Part shown: piece after piece, positions 13,755-23,849 of the stretch | Layout of the letters: each line of letters opens with the position of its first letter | How positions within the stretch are numbered: the stretch's first letter is position 1 | Virus record (IMG/VR): IMGVR_UViG_3300024346_009801 | Span: 1 to 45,553 of that record | Reading direction: 5' to 3' (one strand) | DNA from: a virus | Length of the DNA: 45,553 bases | The notes under the pieces: model-generated | Told to the model about the DNA's origin: nothing | Seen by the model: only the letters and a program-made list of their open reading frames with translations | The model's database searches: none | Position numbers and translations under genes: made by a program

Positions 13755-16354
13755 TGTATCAATCTGTCTATTACGATAGAGAGGAATACCAATATTATTT
13801 AAGAGATGACAAACGAGGTTGGAAGGTGTTTAAATACCAACCAACCTATTATGTAGCTCATGAAGATGGTGAAGTAGAAACTCTCGATGGAACACGAGTA
13901 GTCCCTGTTAAAAGAATGGATAATTATAAAGATCCAAAGTATTTTGAGAAGGATGTAGATAAAGATACTCGTTTATTAGTTGATTTTTATCATGAATCAG
14001 ATGAAACTCCATCATATCACAATTTAGTTTACTTAGATATTGAGTGTGAAATTGTTGGAGCACTTACACCTGAGAATATTAAAAATCCCAAAGGTAAAAT
14101 TACATCTGTTGCTTTGTATGATAACAATAGTAAAAAATACTACTGTTTGATTTTAGATGAACAACAGTTAATGAGTGAAGCTACATCAGAAAGTAAGGAA
14201 GTTATTCCTTATAAAACTGAAAAAGAATTACTTAGTGGTTTTATTGACTTATGGATTAAATTAGACCCCACAATAATTTCAGGATGGAATAGTGAATTCT
14301 TTGATATACCTTATTTGTATTATCGTATTAGTAAAGTAATAAGTGAAGATATTGCTAATTATTTATCTCCAATTCAAAAAGTTAAAACAAAAATTGTTCA
14401 AACCAAAAACGGTTTAGCAGAACATGTAATTATAGCTGGTCTTAATCACTTAGATTATATGAATTTGTTTAAAAAGTTTATTACTAAACAAGAATCAAGT
14501 TATGCGTTAGGAACAATTGGAGAAAAATATGTTAAATTAGGTAAGATTGATTATCAAGGTTCACTTGATAAGTTATTTAGAGAAGATGTAGATAAATTTA
14601 TTGAATACAACATTCGAGACGTTGAAATTATTGTTGAATTAGAAAAATCACTTAAGTTTATTGAGTTAACAGTTACAATTTGTCACTTATGTCATACACC
14701 TTACGAAACCATTTACTATTCAACAGTATTAAATGATGGAGCTATTTTAACTTATTTAAAACGTAAAGGTATAGTTTCACCTAATAAACCAACAACATAT
14801 AATCCTGGATTAAAAGAAATTAAGGAAGAGTATGCTGGAGGTTATCTAAAAGATCCTATACCTGGTTTATATGAGTGGGTTATTGATCTTGACTTTACTT
14901 CGTTGTATCCCTCAATTATTCGTTCACTCAATATGGGTATTGAAACATTAGTGGGACGCGTTGTTAACACAGGTAAATTCGATAATCAATGGTCATTACT
15001 GGAACTTAAGAAAATGGATCCTGAAAGACTGGTTGAAATTGAAAAAGTTAAGAAAGATAGAAAATTAATCCGTTCTGAGATTAAAGTAAAACATCTGCTT
15101 GAACTTATTGAAGAAGGTGATTTGCTTATTTCTGCTCCTGGAGTGATATTCCGTAAAGATAAATCAAGTGTTGTTTGTGAAATTCTAGCTGACTGGTTTG
15201 CTAAACGTCAAGAATATAAGGCGTTAATGAAAAAAGCATATAAAGTTGATAATGACCCTGTTATGGGAGAATTTTATAATAAACGTCAACACGCGTATAA
15301 AATTAAATTAAATGATGTTTACGGTGTATTTGCTATTAATGGTTGGAGATACACTGATGGACACAAATTTATTAGTAAAGCTATTACTCTTACTGGACAA
15401 AGATTACTACAGGAAAGTATTAAAAATATGAATGCTTATCTAAATAAAGAGATGAACATTGATAAAGATTCAATTATTACAAGTGATACAGATAGTTTAT
15501 TCATACAGTGCTCTGATTTATTACTCCACAAATACCCAGATTTAGATTTAAATGATAAAGATAAAGTAATACCTAAAATATTAGAAATAGCTACTGAATT
15601 ACAAAACATGGCTAATAAATTTATAGGTGAATTTTGTCAAGAAGCATTTAACATTAAACCTAATGAACCACATTACTTTGAATTAAAACAAGAGGTTGTA
15701 CTAGATAGAGGTTATTTTGCTGGTAAACGTAGATATGCTATTCACATTGTAAATAAAGAAGGTGTACCAACAGATGAACTAGATATGAAGGGTTTAGATT
15801 TGATGAAATCAAATTTCCCTCCACTATTTAGAAAATTTGGAGAACATATTTTAAATGAAGTTATGTTCGGTACTAAGAAATCGGATATTGATAAACAAAT
15901 ACTTGATTTTAGAGAATCACTTAGAACAATTGGCTGGGAACAAATCATGAAACCTACAGGATTAAAGAAAATGCAAGAATATATAGCTTCAGGTCCTACT
16001 TCAGGTGAAATATTTTCTAAATTAGGTTTAAAATGTCCTATTAATACTAAAGCTGCTATTTATTATAATGATTTGTTACGTTTTAAAGGTTTAGATAAAA
16101 AACATCCAACATTTCAAATAGGAGATAAAATGTATATTGGATACCTGAAGGAGAATCCGTATCGTATCGACGTGATTGGATTTAATGGACATAGTGATCC
16201 TCCTGAAATTATGGAATTTATTGAAAAGTATATTGACAGAGACGGATTATTTGATTCGGTACTAAAAAATAAACTTGAAAATATTTACTTGGATTTAGGA
16301 TGGGGTATGCCTGTATTTAATAAAAAAATAAACAAATTCTTTATATTTGACTAA
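13754..16354 (+). CDS. gp43: Family B DNA polymerase, T4 gp43-like
   Basis: Replicative polymerase of 866 residues (T4 gp43 is 898). The 3'-5' exonuclease motifs are YLDIECE (Asp95, Glu97), WNSEFFDIPYL and YNIRDVEI. Polymerase motif A is DLDFTSLYPS with Asp380, motif B is KLNDVYG (518-524) and motif C is SDTDSLF with Asp578 and Asp580. The C-terminus ends NKFFIFD, a hydrophobic tip like the clamp-binding tail of T4 gp43. The sliding clamp follows 2 nt later and the clamp loader is 3.5 kb downstream, so the whole T4-type holoenzyme is encoded here. Confidence 0.96.
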   Translation: MYQSVYYDREEYQYYLRDDKRGWKVFKYQPTYYVAHEDGEVETLDGTRVVPVKRMDNYKDPKYFEKDVDKDTRLLVDFYHESDETPSYHNLVYLDIECEIVGALTPENIKNPKGKITSVALYDNNSKKYYCLILDEQQLMSEATSESKEVIPYKTEKELLSGFIDLWIKLDPTIISGWNSEFFDIPYLYYRISKVISEDIANYLSPIQKVKTKIVQTKNGLAEHVIIAGLNHLDYMNLFKKFITKQESSYALGTIGEKYVKLGKIDYQGSLDKLFREDVDKFIEYNIRDVEIIVELEKSLKFIELTVTICHLCHTPYETIYYSTVLNDGAILTYLKRKGIVSPNKPTTYNPGLKEIKEEYAGGYLKDPIPGLYEWVIDLDFTSLYPSIIRSLNMGIETLVGRVVNTGKFDNQWSLLELKKMDPERLVEIEKVKKDRKLIRSEIKVKHLLELIEEGDLLISAPGVIFRKDKSSVVCEILADWFAKRQEYKALMKKAYKVDNDPVMGEFYNKRQHAYKIKLNDVYGVFAINGWRYTDGHKFISKAITLTGQRLLQESIKNMNAYLNKEMNIDKDSIITSDTDSLFIQCSDLLLHKYPDLDLNDKDKVIPKILEIATELQNMANKFIGEFCQEAFNIKPNEPHYFELKQEVVLDRGYFAGKRRYAIHIVNKEGVPTDELDMKGLDLMKSNFPPLFRKFGEHILNEVMFGTKKSDIDKQILDFRESLRTIGWEQIMKPTGLKKMQEYIASGPTSGEIFSKLGLKCPINTKAAIYYNDLLRFKGLDKKHPTFQIGDKMYIGYLKENPYRIDVIGFNGHSDPPEIMEFIEKYIDRDGLFDSVLKNKLENIYLDLGWGMPVFNKKINKFFIFD

Positions 16355-16356
16355 AC

Positions 16357-17097
16357 ATGATTAATAAACTAGATCTTACCTCAGTTATTTCAAAATATTA
16401 CCTTAACGGGCTTGTTGAACCGGTTAAATGGGATATTAAAGATGAAACCATAACTATTAAATTTAACGCTCCATCAAAAGATATGATTGGTAGAGTTGTA
16501 TTTAAAGGAATGCCACTTGAAGATTCAACAATTGCAATTAGTAATACTACTCAATTAAATAAATTAATTGGTATTACAAATGGTTATTTAGAATTAAAAT
16601 ATGAAAAAATTAATAAATTTATTACCAAACTTATTATAGCTGATAATCAATTTACATTAAATTATGCTTTAGCTGATACAATGATTATTCCTAAAGCAGG
16701 TGAATTAGGAGATGTTGGAGAATGGAATATTAAAGCTCCCCTTGATAATGAAAGTATCAATGCTATTGTTAGAGCCAAATCAGCATTAGCTGAAAGCGAA
16801 ACAGTAGTTATTAAACCATATGAAAATGCAGATGGAGAATTCCAAATTGAAATGAGGTTTGGAGGTAATGTAGAACATGCTAATAAAGTATCATTTTACA
16901 TCCCACAAGCAACATCACATAATCTCCCAGATGATTTTAGAGAACATTACAATTCAAATATGATTAAAGAAATTATGTATTGTAATAAAGATATGGCTAA
17001 TGGAACTATTAGTATCAATTTAGAAGGTATTATGAGATTAGAGTTTGAAAACGAAAATTTAAAAAGTACTTACTATCTTATATCAAAAGAAATCTAG
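16357..17097 (+). CDS. gp45: Sliding clamp, T4 gp45-like
   Basis: The 246-residue protein lies directly after the polymerase, as gp45 commonly does in T4-like genomes. Sequence similarity to T4 gp45 (228 residues) is weak by eye, but the layout fits: an N-terminal domain with IAISNTTQLNKLIGI, a middle linker (MIIPKAGELGDVGEW) and a second domain with SINAIVRAKSALAE. The clamp would hold the polymerase on DNA and, in T4, also activates late transcription. The assignment relies mainly on position and size. Confidence 0.78.
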   Translation: MINKLDLTSVISKYYLNGLVEPVKWDIKDETITIKFNAPSKDMIGRVVFKGMPLEDSTIAISNTTQLNKLIGITNGYLELKYEKINKFITKLIIADNQFTLNYALADTMIIPKAGELGDVGEWNIKAPLDNESINAIVRAKSALAESETVVIKPYENADGEFQIEMRFGGNVEHANKVSFYIPQATSHNLPDDFREHYNSNMIKEIMYCNKDMANGTISINLEGIMRLEFENENLKSTYYLISKEI

Positions 17098-17098
17098 T

Positions 17099-17114
17099 CA
17101 TATATTTATATATG
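17099..17114 (+). other. AT-rich palindrome after the clamp gene
   Basis: CATATA (17099-17104), TTTA, TATATG (17109-17114) form a perfect 6-bp inverted repeat just past the clamp stop and before the next promoter. It could be a weak terminator or an operator, but AT palindromes arise easily by chance here. Confidence 0.25.
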
Positions 17115-17123
17115 TTACCTAAA

Positions 17124-17156
17124 TTTGGTTATTTAAAGAATATTTCGTATATTCAC
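17124..17156 (+). promoter_or_regulatory. Bacteroidota-type phage promoter for the chaperonin operon
   Basis: TTTGG at 17124-17128 and TATATTCAC at 17148-17156 are 19 nt apart, within TTCGTATATTCAC, identical to the copy at 4514-4526. It sits in the 79-nt gap before the gene at 17177, which is followed by groES and groEL. Confidence 0.83.
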
Positions 17157-17176
17157 GTTATAAAATATAAAAAAAT

Positions 17177-17476
17177 ATGAGTTATACAATTATCAGAGAT
17201 CCGGCTATTGAGCCGTTCCACATTTCTAAAGATCAATACTGTTATACAGTAGTGGAAACAATTACTCCCGAAGAGAAAAATTTAGAACAAGGAAGTGTTG
17301 GTAAAGATTATGAAAAGCCTGTAGGTCATTACACTAATCTATCACATGCACTTAAGAAAATTGCTAAGTCTAAATTGGACCTTAAGTCTGAGTACGCAAC
17401 AATTATGGATTATATTAATGAGTGGCAACACCAACAAGATGAAATGAATAAGTTATTAGATAAAATTGGAATATGA
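17177..17476 (+). CDS. Hypothetical protein, 99 aa, first gene of chaperonin operon
   Basis: Begins MSYTIIRDPAIEPFHISKDQ and continues with YCYTVVETITPEEK, KPVGHYTNLSHALKKIAKSK and a helical tail (WQHQQDEMNKLLDKIG). The pattern of strand, then HY-x-N-x-x-x-AL-x-KI, recalls small conserved phage proteins of unknown role. It has a strong promoter and overlaps groES by 4 nt. Confidence 0.75.
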   Translation: MSYTIIRDPAIEPFHISKDQYCYTVVETITPEEKNLEQGSVGKDYEKPVGHYTNLSHALKKIAKSKLDLKSEYATIMDYINEWQHQQDEMNKLLDKIGI

Positions 17477-17763
17477 AATTAGAAGCAATTTACAACGCAG
17501 TTATCGTTAAACCGATAGAAACAGAAGAAACATCCTATGGTGGAATTATAGTCCCAGATTTAGGAAATGAAAAAAACAAACTAGCTGAAGTAGTAGCAGT
17601 TGGAGATGGTTATTTTTCAGTAACAGGAGTATGGATTGAAACAGTTCTTAATGTTGGAGATGTAGTAGTATTACCTACTATGGGATTCAGTAAATTAGAA
17701 CATGAAGGTGATGAGTACTGGATAGGTCCTGAGAATCAAGTTTTAGCAAAAGTAAATAATTAA
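17473..17763 (+). CDS. groES: Co-chaperonin GroES
   Basis: The 96-residue protein matches the 10-kDa chaperonin in size and motif order: NAVIVKPIETEETSYGGIIVPD at the start contains the mobile loop (EETSYGGIIVP), followed by AEVVAVGDG, LNVGDVVVLP and the C-terminal YWIGPENQVLAKV. It caps GroEL to close the folding chamber. The gene overlaps the preceding one by 4 nt and groEL begins 8 nt later, the usual groES-groEL order of bacteria, rare in phages. Confidence 0.92.
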   Translation: MKLEAIYNAVIVKPIETEETSYGGIIVPDLGNEKNKLAEVVAVGDGYFSVTGVWIETVLNVGDVVVLPTMGFSKLEHEGDEYWIGPENQVLAKVNN

Positions 17764-17768
17764 TTTAA

Positions 17769-19385
<1,617 letters not shown>

Positions 19386-19395
19386 ATTTAAATAT

Positions 19396-19593
19396 ATGCG
19401 AGACGCAGTAGACCTCATAGGAAAAAAGGTTTTAATAAAAGAAAAAACATATATTATTGATGATGTTTATTTTCTCCCCACCCCAGCCCAACCCCAAAAT
19501 CATATTTGGTTTGGGTTAAAAGATGAAAATTCTATAGTAAATTATCCTTACGAAAGTCTACTGCCTTATCTCCAAGAACAAATTAAGTTATGA
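19396..19593 (+). CDS. Hypothetical protein, 65 aa
   Basis: Begins MRDAVDLIGKKVLIKEKTY, probably a small beta-barrel-like protein (IIDDVYFLPTPAQPQNHIWF). No family is recognised. It follows groEL by 10 nt and may be in the same transcript. Confidence 0.65.
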   Translation: MRDAVDLIGKKVLIKEKTYIIDDVYFLPTPAQPQNHIWFGLKDENSIVNYPYESLLPYLQEQIKL

Positions 19594-19605
19594 ATAAATT
19601 AAGTT

Positions 19606-19857
19606 ATGAAACAAGAAATCGAAAAAAATATTCTCATTGCTGAACGAGTACCACCTGGAGATCAATGGAATGTAGTTGGAGTAAATGAAATTCAAACTTC
19701 ACTTACAGAAGCATTAAATGCTTACTATATGACATCAACAATAAAACCTCAAGCATTTAGACTTGAACCCTTAAAAGGAATGTTGTATATTATCACAACG
19801 GAAGAGGTGGAAGTATTACAACCAAAACCCAAAACATTTAATTTATACGGAGAGTAA
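19606..19857 (+). CDS. Hypothetical protein, 83 aa
   Basis: Begins MKQEIEKNILIAERVPPGDQ, with a helix around SLTEALNAYYMTS and strands at FRLEPLKGMLYIITTEEVEV. The leader is AAATTAAGTTATG. The stop overlaps the clamp-loader start by one nucleotide (TAATG). No family is recognised. Confidence 0.68.
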   Translation: MKQEIEKNILIAERVPPGDQWNVVGVNEIQTSLTEALNAYYMTSTIKPQAFRLEPLKGMLYIITTEEVEVLQPKPKTFNLYGE

Positions 19858-20786
19858 TGAGTAGAAAAGAACATACACTTTGGGTTGAAAAATATAGAAG
19901 TCAAACGTTAGAAGATTATGTAGGGAATGAAACTATTAAAAAATCCATTCAACAATACTTAAACCAAAATGACATTCAAAATTTTATATTTTATGGTCCC
20001 GCTGGTACTGGTAAAACTACTCTTGCTAAGCTCATTGTTAATAATCTTGATTGCGATTATATCTACATTAATGCTTCCGATGAGCGTGGTATTGAAACTA
20101 TTAGAGATAAGGTACAAGGTTTTGCGTCTGTTGCATCTTTTAAGTCACTTAAAGTTATTATCTTAGATGAGGCTGATTTTCTTACTATACAAGCTCAAGC
20201 ATCTCTCCGAAATATAATTGAAACGTTTTCACGTACTACAAGATTTATTTTAACTTGTAATTATGTTGAACGTATTATTGATCCTCTTCAATCACGTTGT
20301 CAAGTACTTAAAATTGTACCACCTTCAAAACAAGAGATTGCAAATCACATTCATACAATTCTATCAAAGGAAAATGTTGAAATTGAATTAAATGATTTAA
20401 AATCAGTAGTTAATCGATTTTATCCTGATCTTCGTAAAATGTTAAACACATTACAGATGAGTACAGATGGGGATGAAATTAAATTAGATAAATCATTACT
20501 AGTATCTAGCAGTTATATGGCTCAAGTTGTAAAAGAATTACAACAAAAATCACCTAATTGGAGAAATATTAGACAAACCATTGCTGATGCTAATGTAGGT
20601 GATTTTGAAGAATTATATAGATACTTGTATGATAATGCAAGTACTTATGCTTCCGGTAATGAAGGAATGGTAGCAATTTATGTAAACGAATATACCTACC
20701 AAGCTAATTTTAGAATTGATAAAGAAATTAATTGTATGGCTTTAATTAGTCGTTTAATTGAATGTTCAAAACCTCAAGTGCTATGA
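19857..20786 (+). CDS. gp44: Clamp loader ATPase, T4 gp44/RFC-like
   Basis: AAA+ ATPase of 309 residues (T4 gp44 is 319) that opens the sliding clamp and sets it on primed DNA. LWVEKYRSQTLEDYVGN is the typical RFC-type opening. Walker A is GPAGTGKT (47-54), Walker B is IILDEAD (101-107), sensor 1 is TCN (133-135), and the SRC motif carrying the arginine finger is at 146-148. The small subunit partner is at 21246. It overlaps the next gene as ATGA. Confidence 0.95.
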   Translation: MSRKEHTLWVEKYRSQTLEDYVGNETIKKSIQQYLNQNDIQNFIFYGPAGTGKTTLAKLIVNNLDCDYIYINASDERGIETIRDKVQGFASVASFKSLKVIILDEADFLTIQAQASLRNIIETFSRTTRFILTCNYVERIIDPLQSRCQVLKIVPPSKQEIANHIHTILSKENVEIELNDLKSVVNRFYPDLRKMLNTLQMSTDGDEIKLDKSLLVSSSYMAQVVKELQQKSPNWRNIRQTIADANVGDFEELYRYLYDNASTYASGNEGMVAIYVNEYTYQANFRIDKEINCMALISRLIECSKPQVL

Positions 20787-20983
20787 AACATTTCCTAAAA
20801 TATACGTTATCTTGGGTATCACAAAATTTAGCAGTACCGTTTTGGACAATAGGTCATATTCATTTAATGACAACAATTTATGCTGATATACATGAAATAA
20901 TAATGTCCTTAGGAATGAATTTAATTGTAGCAGCTGGATTTATCCAAGATTTTATAAAATATAAAAAAACAAAAACACAATAG
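20783..20983 (+). CDS. Small hydrophobic protein, 66 aa
   Basis: ATG 20783 overlaps the clamp-loader stop (ATGA) and is preferred over an in-frame start at 20762. The protein reads MKHFLKYTLSWVSQNL and contains a hydrophobic stretch (HEIIMSLGMNLIVAAGFIQDF) that may cross the membrane once or twice, with a basic tail (KYKKTKTQ). No family is recognised. Confidence 0.62.
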   Translation: MKHFLKYTLSWVSQNLAVPFWTIGHIHLMTTIYADIHEIIMSLGMNLIVAAGFIQDFIKYKKTKTQ

Positions 20984-20985
20984 TT

Positions 20986-21246
20986 ATGAGTCAAAAACCA
21001 CAAATGAATGTCAATATCGACATTAAAAACACAAAAGCAATTACTTCACCTGAAGGTAATCAAGTATTTTCAGAAGGTGTAATTTTACGTAAAGTATCTC
21101 GTTTTATAACAGGTACAGATGAAGACGGAGTTATACCAGTCCCAGTATTTTATGATGTAGTAACAGGTAAAATATTAGTAGAATTATTACCTAAAGAATT
21201 AAGAGCAGAATTTGAAGAGAATTCAACAGATCATTCAATGGATTAA
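20986..21246 (+). CDS. Hypothetical protein, 86 aa
   Basis: Begins MSQKPQMNVNIDIKNTKAIT. The central part GNQVFSEGVILRKVSRFITG and VPVFYDVVTGKILVELLP suggests a compact beta fold. It lies between the two clamp-loader subunits and overlaps the gp62-like start by one nt, a position kept by small conserved proteins in some T4-like phages. Function unknown. Confidence 0.72.
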   Translation: MSQKPQMNVNIDIKNTKAITSPEGNQVFSEGVILRKVSRFITGTDEDGVIPVPVFYDVVTGKILVELLPKELRAEFEENSTDHSMD

Positions 21247-21683
21247 TGAGCAAGGGTGGTTTTACAATATTTGATTGGTTAAATCAGATTACTTACGATA
21301 AAAAACCTTGGGAAGATTTTACAGAAAATCAACAAGAATCATTTAATTCTTACATGATTCATAGATTTTTAAGTATGTATGAGGGATATATTGATATCAC
21401 AAATGTCGTTCAAACATTCCCTTATACTGAAAAGAAACAAATATATAACACATATAAATCTATGATTCCTAAGAAAAAAATGTTCCTGAAGTATGTTAAA
21501 TCAACCCGGAAAAAAACATCAGAAGCTGTACTTGAACACATTGCTGACTTTTATTCAATTTCTCTTGGAGAAGCAGAAGAGTTTACGTATATTATCCGAG
21601 AAGAAGGCGTATACCATTTGTTAGAACGAAGAGGTGTCAATGAAAAGGAAATTAAAAAGTTATTAAAAGAATTAGTTATATGA
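21246..21683 (+). CDS. gp62: Clamp loader small subunit, T4 gp62-like
   Basis: In T4, gp62 is the one non-ATPase subunit of the five-part clamp loader. The 145-residue protein (T4 gp62 is 187) has IFDWLNQITYDKKPW and FNSYMIHRFLSMYEGYI at the start, as in marine T4-like phages. The stretch KYVKSTRKKTSEAVLEHIAD then FYSISLGEAEEFTYIIREEG lines up by eye with the T4 gp62 region KWAKLVED ... LLAKRYQVNTNDAINYKSIL. Together with the gp44-like gene nearby this supports the assignment. Confidence 0.75.
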   Translation: MSKGGFTIFDWLNQITYDKKPWEDFTENQQESFNSYMIHRFLSMYEGYIDITNVVQTFPYTEKKQIYNTYKSMIPKKKMFLKYVKSTRKKTSEAVLEHIADFYSISLGEAEEFTYIIREEGVYHLLERRGVNEKEIKKLLKELVI

Positions 21684-22093
21684 CAAACAATGCTGATATT
21701 TGGGGAGTAACCCGTACAACACAAATGAACATAGAATCCGATCCTACGGGATCTAGAAGAGCAATTACAGATTTTGAAAAAGAATATCCATCTCTAGCTG
21801 AAGCTTTTAAAGAAAATCAACAAGAACAATATGAGTTATTTGCTCGTAAAATGTTAGATTATGGCCTTGGAAATATTGCTTTAGGGTCTACACTTGAAGA
21901 ACCTGATGATATACAGCTTTCGTTGACTGGTATTTGGTTGCGCTGTAGTGACAAGATAAACCGTCTAAAAAACATGTTAAAACGCAAGGGTCGTAACTAT
22001 GTTCAAGATGAACCCATGATTGATAGTTTTATTGATATTGCTAACTACGGAATTATTGCTCAGTTAGTAATGAAAGGTAAATGGAAAAAATAA
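21680..22093 (+). CDS. DUF1599-like nucleotide-modification-associated protein
   Basis: The 137-residue protein has a conserved helical pattern: FARKMLDYGLGNIALG, then RCSDKINRLKNML and SFIDIANYGIIAQLVMKGKW. This matches the DUF1599 (nucleotide modification associated domain 1) layout of K-x-x-DYG ... R-x-x-DK-x-x-RL ... D-x-x-x-DIANY as I recall it. The family is linked to phage nucleotide metabolism but its reaction is not established. It overlaps gp62 by 4 nt. Given the 7-deazaguanine genes upstream, a role in handling modified nucleotides is possible. Confidence 0.6.
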   Translation: MTNNADIWGVTRTTQMNIESDPTGSRRAITDFEKEYPSLAEAFKENQQEQYELFARKMLDYGLGNIALGSTLEEPDDIQLSLTGIWLRCSDKINRLKNMLKRKGRNYVQDEPMIDSFIDIANYGIIAQLVMKGKWKK

Positions 22094-22097
22094 TAAT

Positions 22098-22628
22098 ATG
22101 CCAACAAGTTCCCCAGATTTAAAAGAAGCAATATTTCAACATATTCGCACAGTAGTTTTAGAATATTTACCTCAACGTTATAAAATATTAGATGTAGGTC
22201 CTGGTATAGGAACATATGGTATGTCTCTTTCAGATTTAAATATTGATGCTATAGAAATTCATGAACCTTATGTTGAACAATATAATATTAGACAGTATTA
22301 TAAAAATGTATTTATTGGAGATATTAATGAATTTGAAATAGATGATTATGATTATATTATTATTGGGGATGTTTTAGAACATATTCCTGTTAAAGCAGCT
22401 CAAAAATTAATCCAATCAATTACCGAGAAAAATATTAAGTGTTTAGTTGCTGTTCCTTATTTATGTCCACAAGATGCCGTTGATGGAGTCGAATCAGAAA
22501 TCCACTATCAGTGGGATTTAACATCTCGAATTATGAAATCAAGATATCCTGAATTAGAAGTATTATTAACTAATAATTTTATAGATGGTTATGCTTACTA
22601 TACAAATTACCTTAAATGGGTTAAATAA
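22098..22628 (+). CDS. Class I SAM-dependent methyltransferase
   Basis: Motif I is LDVGPGIG (31-38), followed by the acidic residue of strand 2 (Glu53 in AIEIHEP) and DYIIIGDVLEHIP for motifs IV to post-IV. These are typical of small methyltransferases acting on metabolites or sugars; there is no DNA-methylase (N/D)PP(Y/W) motif. The 176-residue protein has no extra target-recognition domain. Substrate unknown; a sugar of the nearby glycan island is as likely as any. Confidence 0.8.
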   Translation: MPTSSPDLKEAIFQHIRTVVLEYLPQRYKILDVGPGIGTYGMSLSDLNIDAIEIHEPYVEQYNIRQYYKNVFIGDINEFEIDDYDYIIIGDVLEHIPVKAAQKLIQSITEKNIKCLVAVPYLCPQDAVDGVESEIHYQWDLTSRIMKSRYPELEVLLTNNFIDGYAYYTNYLKWVK

Positions 22629-22634
22629 AAAGTT

Positions 22635-23588
22635 TTGGCTAAAAAGAAAAAAATACCACAGGTTTTAAAACAAATAAAGAATCAACCATTACGAGAAATA
22701 AATTACGCTTTCCAAAAATCAATTTCTTACAGCCAATTTTCAGTATTTGCTTCATGCCCACACAAATGGAGTCTCCAGTATAGAGACGGTAAATACACGT
22801 CTGAATCGTCGATTCACATGACATTTGGGACCGCGTTGCATGAAACTTTACAGCATTATATAACAACTATATATGAGATAAGTGGTGCTGCTGCTGATCG
22901 AATTGAATTAGAAGAATATTTTGAGGAACGTTTTAGAGAAACATATTTAAAAGATTATAAATCTAATAAAAGTGTTCACTTTAGTACTCCTGAAGAGATG
23001 AATGAATTCTTTAATGATGGACTTGAAATAATTAAATTTGTAAAGAAAAAACGAGGTGGTTATTTTGGTAAAAAAGGATGGTATTTAGTAGGTTGTGAGC
23101 TACCTTTAGTTGTACAACCAAACCCACAGTATAGTAATATCTTATATAAAGGTTATTTAGATGTAGTTTTATATCATGAAGCTACTAATAAATTCAAAAT
23201 CTTAGATATTAAAACATCAACTAGAGGTTGGGATGATAAAACTAAAAAGGATGAATTAAAACAATTTCAACTTATACTATATAAAAAATACTTTGCCCAA
23301 CAATTTAATGTTTTAATTGATGATATTGATGTTGAATTTTTTATTGTAAAACGTAAAATTTGGGAACAATCCGATTTTCCAATATCAAGGATCCAAGAAT
23401 TTAAACCTGCTTCTGGTAAAGTTAAATTAAATAAAGCATATAATGCTATTAATGAGTTTATAGGAAAAGCATTTAATGCTGATGGTACTCATAATACTAC
23501 AAATCACCAACCAAATCCATCAGCTCATAATTGTCGTTTTTGTCCTTTTAAAGACAATAAAGAACTATGTGATAAAGGGTTAATTTAA
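22635..23588 (+). CDS. PD-(D/E)XK nuclease, Cas4/RecB-like with cysteine cluster
   Basis: The start is TTG 22635, preceded by AATAAAAAGTTT, which resembles the usual leader AATAAAAGTT; no suitable ATG exists. The 317-residue protein has SYSQFSVFASCPHKW (31-45), His69, Glu155, and the nuclease core GYLD (Asp176) plus DIKTS (Asp191, Lys193). Cys41 with Cys300, Cys303 and Cys312 form the split four-cysteine arrangement of Cas4/AddB iron-sulfur nucleases. It probably acts on DNA ends in recombination or host DNA breakdown. Confidence 0.85.
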   Translation: MAKKKKIPQVLKQIKNQPLREINYAFQKSISYSQFSVFASCPHKWSLQYRDGKYTSESSIHMTFGTALHETLQHYITTIYEISGAAADRIELEEYFEERFRETYLKDYKSNKSVHFSTPEEMNEFFNDGLEIIKFVKKKRGGYFGKKGWYLVGCELPLVVQPNPQYSNILYKGYLDVVLYHEATNKFKILDIKTSTRGWDDKTKKDELKQFQLILYKKYFAQQFNVLIDDIDVEFFIVKRKIWEQSDFPISRIQEFKPASGKVKLNKAYNAINEFIGKAFNADGTHNTTNHQPNPSAHNCRFCPFKDNKELCDKGLI

Positions 23589-23600
23589 AAGAATCCACAT

Positions 23601-23616
23601 ATATTTATATACGACA
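23601..23616 (+). promoter_or_regulatory. Candidate -7 element before the RHH gene
   Basis: TATATTTATATACGAC at 23601-23616 has the TAnnTTT core upstream of the gene at 23635, which carries the leader AAAATAAAGATTATG. The expected TTTGG 19 nt upstream is GGGTT, so this is a weak candidate. Confidence 0.3.
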
Positions 23617-23634
23617 TTTAAAAAAATAAAGATT

Positions 23635-23826
23635 ATGAATAAAAAAGACATGACACTAACTTCGGTTAAAGTCCAAGCAGAGTTATTTGACAATTTTAAA
23701 ATTGCTTGTGTAAAATACAAATTTTCACTACAAAAGCTTGCCGACCGTACAATTCATTTGTACCTTACCGATGAAGATTTTAGAAAAAAAGTACATAACC
23801 ACAACAATTTAGAAATCAGTAATTAA
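23635..23826 (+). CDS. Ribbon-helix-helix-like small DNA-binding protein
   Basis: The 63-residue protein has a beta strand (MTLTSVKVQAELF) followed by two helices (DNFKIACVKYKFSLQKLADRT and a second helix ending in DEDFRKKV), the order of Arc/MetJ-type ribbon-helix-helix repressors. Small phage proteins with this pattern are common. It lies immediately before the glycan island and could regulate it; no operator is identified. Confidence 0.65.
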   Translation: MNKKDMTLTSVKVQAELFDNFKIACVKYKFSLQKLADRTIHLYLTDEDFRKKVHNHNNLEISN

Positions 23827-23849
23827 AATTTAAATTAAAAATAAGTTAT